In this document: positions 58,138-64,000 of the stretch, piece by piece
How the letters are laid out: the number at the start of each line of letters is the position of its first letter
Numbering within the stretch: position 1 is the stretch's first letter
From: Laccaria trichodermophora
Lineage: Eukaryota > Basidiomycota > Agaricomycetes > Agaricales > Hydnangiaceae
Assembly: GCA_018417955.1 (NCBI GenBank)
Contig: JACTVC010000026.1
Coordinates: 310,001 to 374,000 of the forward strand
Length of the DNA: 64,000 bases
Direction of reading: 5' to 3'
The notes under the pieces: generated by a model
The model's input: the letters and a program-made list of their open reading frames with translations, nothing else
What the model was told of the DNA's origin: nothing
The model's database searches: none
Made by a program: the position numbers and the translations under genes

Positions 58138-61100
58138 CTACCACTTCTCCTTCACGAAAAAGTGCAGCGTAAGATAGCTAGCGGTCGTGAACACCACAAA
58201 GAAGATGCCCAGAAGTGATATGTTGAGCCACCAGAACGACTGCGTCATCAACAACGTCATTAGTCCCTTTCAACCTTTGTAATGGCAAAACGGACGAACC
58301 TGGGCTCGAAGACCAAAGATGGAGAGGATGGTAGCCGCTGGGAGGTCCAGTTCAACTCCGTACTACAATTCAAAGGTGAGCACAATGACACCGGGAAAGA
58401 CAAAAACCACACCTTTATCTCCTTCAATTGGAAGTATCGCAGCTCGTTCACAGCAAGAGCTTCAAACGCAGCATGGAAGAAAGACACCGTATAGAGCCAC
58501 TGTAACGCGGGCGCAACAGTTTCTCGATTGATAAGCAAGCCCGTGAACAAGAGACTGCGGCGTTCGTTAGCCAAGCAGCGTACGTCCAGGAGAGAAAGGC
58601 GTACTTGAACAACATGACAAGAGTCCCAACTAAACTTGCCACGCTGACACTATCAAAGGCAATGGACAGCCACAATACCACGCTTGCAGTGGTGAGGTTG
58701 AACAAAACCAGCGTGAGCATAAACTTCCAGAAGCCGGCTACGGTTGGGACCAGTCCCACGAGCCCGTAAACGATTCCGCCAAACATCAGAGGAGGGAGTA
58801 GTCGGAGAGGCAGGATGTCGAAGAGAACCTAAGTACTCCAACGTCAACATTCGATCATTGTTAGAAGCAAAAGAGGTACGAACTTTGGATGCAAAGTAGG
58901 TAAAAGACGAATAATACCCATTCGCCCTACGAATCTTGGTTAACACGCATCACGCCAATCAGAAAAGCACACACCTCTCCCGCATGAACAGAATCCGCTC
59001 ATTTGCAAATAGGCCCAAACTCGAAAGACAAGAGAAACCAAAGAGGGCCAGCGTGAAGAAGAAGATACCTGCAACAAAACGTCAGAAAAGCGAACAATAA
59101 GAGGCAAAAGCAAAAGACGAACCAAGTCGATTCTGGAATCCCGCAATGTCGTTCCTACAAAGCAATGAGCGCAAATCCAATGGAGAGGTTCGAGGACATA
59201 CGTGACATCATGGAAGAACAATCCACAAATAACTGTCCAAAACTCCATAAGTGCGTGATATTCAGAGGAAAAGGGCACGAAACCTACCAGCCAACCCAAC
59301 AGCCGAAAGGTAATGAGCAGCCAAAAGCGCCGGATCCCTATAAAGGTTCTTGAACGCCCGTCCACTGGCACTCAAAATCCTAAACTGCGTCCCCCAACTC
59401 GCCCTCTTCCTCCTCCTCAAAAGCAACGTCTCCAACGCAACGTCCGGCAACTCCCCCGAAACATGTCCATCCCCATTCCTCGCAAGACCCCCATTCCCAT
59501 TCCCAGACGCCTCAGCCTCCCTCTTCACTTCCTCCATCTCCCTCCGTATCCGAGCTGCAATCTCACTATCCGCATACGCCTGTACAAGCGCCGCAAGCTG
59601 AGGTGTAAGCACCACCTCCGAATTCCTCGATCCAGACGAAACGGCGTCTAATAGCTGAGACGTCTTTCGCTTAATATAGTTCCCTGTGGAAGTGGCGATA
59701 TATCCCCTTGTAGAAGAAGCAGCGGACGCAGGGCGAGTTTGGAGCTCCGTTTCTTCGTCTAGGTTTGCGGAGAGGAGGGAGTGAACGGACAGCGGAACGT
59801 GGTGCGGTGCGAGGAGCCCGCGTTCTTCGTCTCCTAGGTTAGTGCTGTCGTCTGAAGCGGGTGAGATGTCAATTTGGAGAGATTCGTTGCTGCTGCTTCG
59901 GGGTTCCATTGATGCTCGTGTGGTCATGTCGACTGTGCGAGGTGGTAAGATTAGCCAACGGAACTAGCAGCATTAGAGAGGAGAGGAAAGGAAAGCACCA
60001 ACGCCATCAATGGCCTCAACAACAGCAGGAAGAGCAACACCAGAACCAGCACCAGCACACCACGAACATGAAAACCAGCCTCAGCACCGACGCCAACAGC
60101 AGCATCCCCAACACAGAATTCAACATCAGCACCAGCACCACGACCGCTTCCTCCTCTCCAACAAAAGCAACAGCAACACAACCCCCCTTCTTCCCAACCA
60201 CCCTCAACCCCCTCCAAACCCGAAAAACCCCAAAGAGAGGAAAGAAAGGAAATTTGCCCACACCAACGGCAGCACGAACACCAGAACCAGCTCCATCACT
60301 GGCCAGGAAAGAAAGAGTACTTTGCCAGCACAAGCGCCAGCATCAACGCCGTCACTGGCCTCAACACAAAGAGCATCATCAAGGGCAACGCCAGAGGCAC
60401 ACCGCAAATATGAAAACCAGGCTCAACACCATCTCCGACACCAACACCAGCAGCATCCCCAACACCAACACACCATTCCCCCTCTCCCAACCCCCCCCAA
60501 AAAAACCAAAAAAGCCGCAACCAAAAAAACTCACTCAAATAATCCGCCAAATTATACCCTTCAGGACACCTCATCCCAACCCCCCCAAAATACTCCTGAC
60601 ACCCTACATAATGTCCCGAATACACCATCTTCCCCTTGGCCAACAACACAAGTTTATCAAACATCGCTACGATGTTGGAACGCGGTTGATGGATCGTGAA
60701 GACCACTGTACGGTTGTAGTTTTTTGCCAAGGAGACGAGGGAGGATATGACGTTGTAGGCGTTGTGTGCGTCTAGACCTTGGAGAGGAAAAGGGGGTTAG
60801 TGGGGGAAAGAAAAGAGGGGAGGAAGGTACCGGAAGTAGGTTCGTCCAGGAATAAGATAGAAGGGCTCGTAACGAGCGCACAAGCAATCGACACGCGCCT
60901 CTTCTCACCGCCCGAAATGCCTCTCTTACCTAAAACACATCAGTCAAGAAGAAGAGGAAAGCAAAAAAAGAGAAAGAACGCACCACTCTCCCCAACTCTA
61001 ACATCCCTAATCCCCAATATCCCCAACTCCTCAAGCGTCTCAAGAACCCTAAACCTCTTCGCCTCAATAGTCATCTCCCTAGGTAACCTCAACAGCGCAC

Positions 61101-61632
61101 TATAAAGCACTCTCATAAACCGTCAACGTTTTCATCAACGTATCCTCCTGATCCACAAACCCAACCAAACCCTTACCGCCCACCTCCCGTCCACCCTAAT
61201 CTCACCCTTCACCGTCCCGGGTTTATTCTTCCTAGCCAAAATATCAAGGAAAGTGGATTTGCCGGAACCAGATGAGCCCGTTATAGCTAATACTTGTCCA
61301 GGAAAAGCAGAGCCGGAGATAGAATCGAGGATGAGGTGGGAGGAGGGGTGTGTAGGATAGGGAGGTGAAGTGTAAAGAAAATGGCACAGCTCTCCCCCTG
61401 TCTCACATTCCTTAAGGAAAAGATGATGTTCTTGAGGCCGGTCGACTGAAGCGAAAGAACAGTCACTAACCACATATGACCGACGACGCCTGAATGCCAT
61501 ATTGAAACCTATTGAGGTGCGAATATCGATCTGAAAAGTCGTTTCCACCGAAATCGTTGGCACAAACCTGTTCATTTTCCGCAAGCGCGCTGACACCTCA
61601 TACAAGCCAATCAAAGTGGAAGAGACCTTCAC
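58138..61632 (-). CDS. ABCG-type half transporter, with two apparent frameshifts
   Basis: Order nucleotide-binding domain then membrane domain, as in ABCG/ADP1-like half transporters. Walker [18 protein letters not shown] (about 61270-61220), signature ISGGEKRR, Walker [13 protein letters not shown] (about 60840), H-loop FTIHQPRSN, then [12 protein letters not shown] linker follows (from 59932), then [10 protein letters not shown], six hydrophobic segments ([53 protein letters not shown] and others) and the end FVKEKW, stop 58138. Introns are about 50 nt, apart from one of 602 nt. The frame shifts between VDGR and [16 protein letters not shown] (near 61190) and again in [15 protein letters not shown] (near 61107). 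N-terminal exons upstream of 61632 are likely but unresolved. Confidence 0.8.
59933..60534 (-). repeat. 602-nt intron of the ABC gene, A/C-rich with a duplicated block
   Basis: Bounded by TTG-A|GTGAG (60534) and CACAG|TC (59933), joining NLADYL to IDMTTRAS. On the plus strand it is almost pure CA/CAG/CCA repeats. A block near 59998-60120 is repeated, diverged, near 60347-60470 (shared ATGAAAACCAG, CAGCAGCATCCCCAACAC). Confidence 0.75.
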
Positions 61633-62973
61633 CGACGAGGCCTGGGACGTAGTGGCAGTACAGGTCGTGTTGAAAGATGGTGGAGAAGTAGATGGAGCCG
61701 GTGGTGGGCGTCGTCTGCCAGGCTGGTTTCCATTTTTCAGAATTCAAAGTTGAACTCGATCAAGTGGGGGTCGAAGATGAACTCGACAAGACCACGCCAC
61801 GGTAGCAGGAGTGAATGGTGCCCTTGAAGATGAAGTCGACGTCGAAGAATCCCAAGAAGAACAATACCCATGACACGCACGATATACTCCTGCAACGATG
61901 TAACGGACGAACATGCTCCGCATAAGCATCCATCCTTCTGGTTCGTGTCCGCCATCTGAGATTGGACCTGAGGAGCACAACAAAACGGTGAATCTCAATT
62001 CCGAGGGATTGCGTGCGCATTGTGTGGAGTAGAGGTTGTGTCCCAAGTCCAACCTTTTTGGATCTCAAACTTCCTCTCACGTCATTCGGGCCCATGGAAA
62101 TCCCTCCTCCCTGGAAACCTGAAATCAAGCACAACACCTTCAGCTGCGCTCCACCCAGCATCGAACACGTCGATTCTAACAGCGGATGAAGGACTTCGCG
62201 TGGCGATCACGCGGAAATGACGAGGCAGAGTCTATGTTGTCCGAGGCGTAGAAGTTTGAATGAGGGTAGGGATGAAGGGTTGATAGAATTTGAAGTTGGG
62301 GGAGAGGCAGCTGAGGTCGAAGACGAAGGATTCGAAGTGGAATGGGGGAGTGAGGCGGAAGGGAGACTTTGGAGGTTCCATCTGCAGGCTCTGCACCCAG
62401 GGACGCTGGTAAGGTCGGCCATGTAAGCTTGAACAGCAGGATTAGGATCTGAAGCTTGAAGGGGTGAGGGAGGGCGAAGGAGGGTCGAAGCCATGCGATT
62501 GTGGTGGGTTTGTGTGAGGGGTGTCGGATAGTGCTTCAACGAGTTCTGGTTTACACTGATGTACTGGTCGCGTACAAGCACTCATGTGTGTTTCTAGAGT
62601 GGTGGCCTGTGAGTAGGCCTTGAGCGGGACTTGATCATCATGCGCATCTGACGATGGCCATTTTATGTTGTAAGAAAGAAGCTCGAAATTCGAGAGACGT
62701 ACCTTTGTGTCAAAGTTCTAAGTATGTTTGTAGTTGCCACTGTTGGACGAGGAGTGGATGATGAGAGTCACGAGTGCCATGTTGTGCATCATTATTATTG
62801 GGTTTGATTGGGTTGTCTAGAACGCGTCTACTCTGCAACACCGTCATCGAGATTTCGGTGAGGTTCAACCGCCTCTACTTCGGCACCATGCAGCTGTTCG
62901 AGGAGGTTCTCTACAGAACGATTGGGGTTATCATTGTCAACCACAGCTCTCAGGCTCCCTCAATCCAACCTCC
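61633..62973. other. 5' region of the ABC gene and spacer
   Basis: Minus-strand exon-like pieces continue to about 62100, including a segment reading [17 protein letters not shown] near 61650, and may encode the N-terminal part of the transporter or a separate gene. A minus-strand Ser/Pro-rich frame at 62207-62491 is unassigned. Confidence 0.35.
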
Positions 62974-64000
62974 ATGCAAGCTCTCCGAGTAAGCCCACAA
63001 ATCACATTGTTCGCCTCCACCATCCTAATCATAAGTATCAACCAGTCCAGCCTATTCGCCGTGCACGAGTACCTAAGCCCAGTGAGCCTTATTATCCGCG
63101 ATCTGGGCATCATCTCACTGTCAAACCCATCTATTAGGTTCTCAACGAGAGCAGTTTAAAAAAACACGGCCGTATTACACCCAGTACGTTTCACGATCGT
63201 CTATCACGTTCCTTTTTGCTCACCGTGAAATGAACAACAGAGGAATTCGTCGCTGCAGGTGACTTTTTGGTGTACAAGTTCACCGTATGGACGTGGTAAG
63301 CGCATTCCTTCTCCATTCCTTCCTCCTCTTCTCTCGTTGCGAAATTGAACTAAGTGGGCAACAGGGAAAAAAGAGACACTTCCAAATCCCGCGACTTCCT
63401 CCCCCAAGACAAACAATACATGGCGTCCCCTGCCTCTGTCGCACCACCTCCCTAGCCTACACAGACACAGACGAGGACGCCGAGCATCTCCTCTCCTTCG
63501 CTGATTCCTCTTCTCCCTCCACAGACGGCGACGAGTGGCTCGAGATGCACGCGGGTCGGCAGGCACATCAAACGGACTCTGCGACGAACGTGGGTGAGAT
63601 TGTGGATATCCCTGATTTGGATGGGGATGGGCTGCATGAGGATGAGGAGAGGATTGTGAGGGTGTTGGGGGGGCGTGTCGTTGGGCGGGGGAGGGGGTGA
63701 GGGTGTTGGGCCGGAGACGCCTGATTTGGATGATATTCCTGATATGGTCCTGGAGGAGGATGATTTGGAGGAAGGGGATGAATGATGTGGCTATGGCTGC
63801 TGCGCCTAAGGCATCTGTTATACCCGCTGCTGCCGGGGTTGATGCTAGGTATGTTTTGTTGTTGAGTTTGCTGGAAGTCGAAAGAGTGGCTAACGATTTC
63901 TTTGCAGTGCCAATGTGGAAGTCGCAAAGGGCAATCTGCTTCAAGTCCGCACGTACGATGTCATGATCACATACAACAAGTATGACCAGACCCCACGCGT
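62974..64000 (+). pseudogene. ATG3: ATG3-like autophagy E2 enzyme, frameshifted, runs off the window
   Basis: ATG3 is the E2-like enzyme that passes ATG8 to phosphatidylethanolamine. Exons 62974-62988, 63046-63081, 63138-63183, 63241-63295 and from 63365. Family marks: [88 protein letters not shown], and at the window end ANVEVAKGNLLQVRTYDVMIT. The frame breaks three times: after KQYM (near 63420), where about four residues are missing; in the G-run near 63690; and at GDE|DVAM near 63785. The catalytic Cys lies outside the window. Either a decayed copy or base-level assembly errors. Confidence 0.75.

Noticed and set aside
59861..60775. Plus-strand open frame of 304 codons, very rich in Gln, His, Thr and Pro
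   Set aside because: It is antisense to the ABC gene and mostly the A/C-rich intron, whose lack of stops follows from base composition.
1..64000. CRISPR arrays, operons, bacterial promoters
   Set aside because: The intron-rich gene structure is eukaryotic; no array of spaced identical repeats was seen.

Overview
The window is nuclear DNA from a mushroom-type basidiomycete (Agaricomycete). The coding DNA is cut by many 45-65 nt introns with GTAAGT/GTATGT-like donors, CTNAC-like branch points and YAG acceptors. The protein content fits too: expanded lineage-specific GTPases, TKL-like kinases with an HGDLKxxN catalytic loop, serine-rich C2H2 proteins, a DUF427 protein and an ATG3-type gene. Almost every gene here has to be rebuilt from exons, so single open frames are only fragments. 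I rebuilt exon chains by hand and trusted a model when the phases closed over all exons.

Layout. 1-415: edge of a Ser/Thr/Ala-rich ORF (-). 888-4529: a kinase followed by a small GTPase; a consensus intron joins them in frame, so they are probably one kinase-GTPase protein. 5997-8753: conserved-looking nuclear-type protein of unknown role (-). 10.9-22.5 kb: five more GTPase genes of the same AIG1/Toc34-like family (B -, C +, D +, E -, G +). 23.2-24.1 kb: doubtful gene. 25.2-27.4 kb: a four-TM MARVEL-like gene and a broken paralogue. 27.9-40.2 kb: four paralogous C2H2 zinc-finger genes, all on the minus strand. 41.4-43.4 kb and 56.1-58.1 kb: two almost identical 2,044-bp copies of one element. 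44.25-50.19 kb: a complete P-superfamily-like DNA transposon with 17-bp perfect inverted ends, an 8-bp target duplication and an unbroken seven-exon transposase gene, inserted into an older ORF. 51.3-53.1 kb: a DUF427 gene and a six-exon small secreted Cys-rich protein (-). 54.1-54.9 kb: a seventh GTPase gene (-) with an altered Walker A lysine. 58.1-61.6 kb: an ABCG-type transporter (-) with a 602-nt intron and two frameshifts. 62.97-64.0 kb: the start of an ATG3-like gene (+) with three frameshifts.

Main theme. Seven genes carry eight G domains. All share one exon plan: a first exon ending in phase 2, a 34-nt exon that holds only the P-loop, then an exon of about 203-224 nt with the DTPG (G3) motif. 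On this common module the window shows a kinase fusion (A), a double-G-domain fusion (E), two genes with a second G-like module that has lost its P-loop (C, G), a divergent member (B) and one with Lys-to-Arg in the P-loop (H). It looks like a fast birth-and-death family. A role in recognition or signalling is only a guess from the resemblance to GIMAP-type and kinase-linked families.
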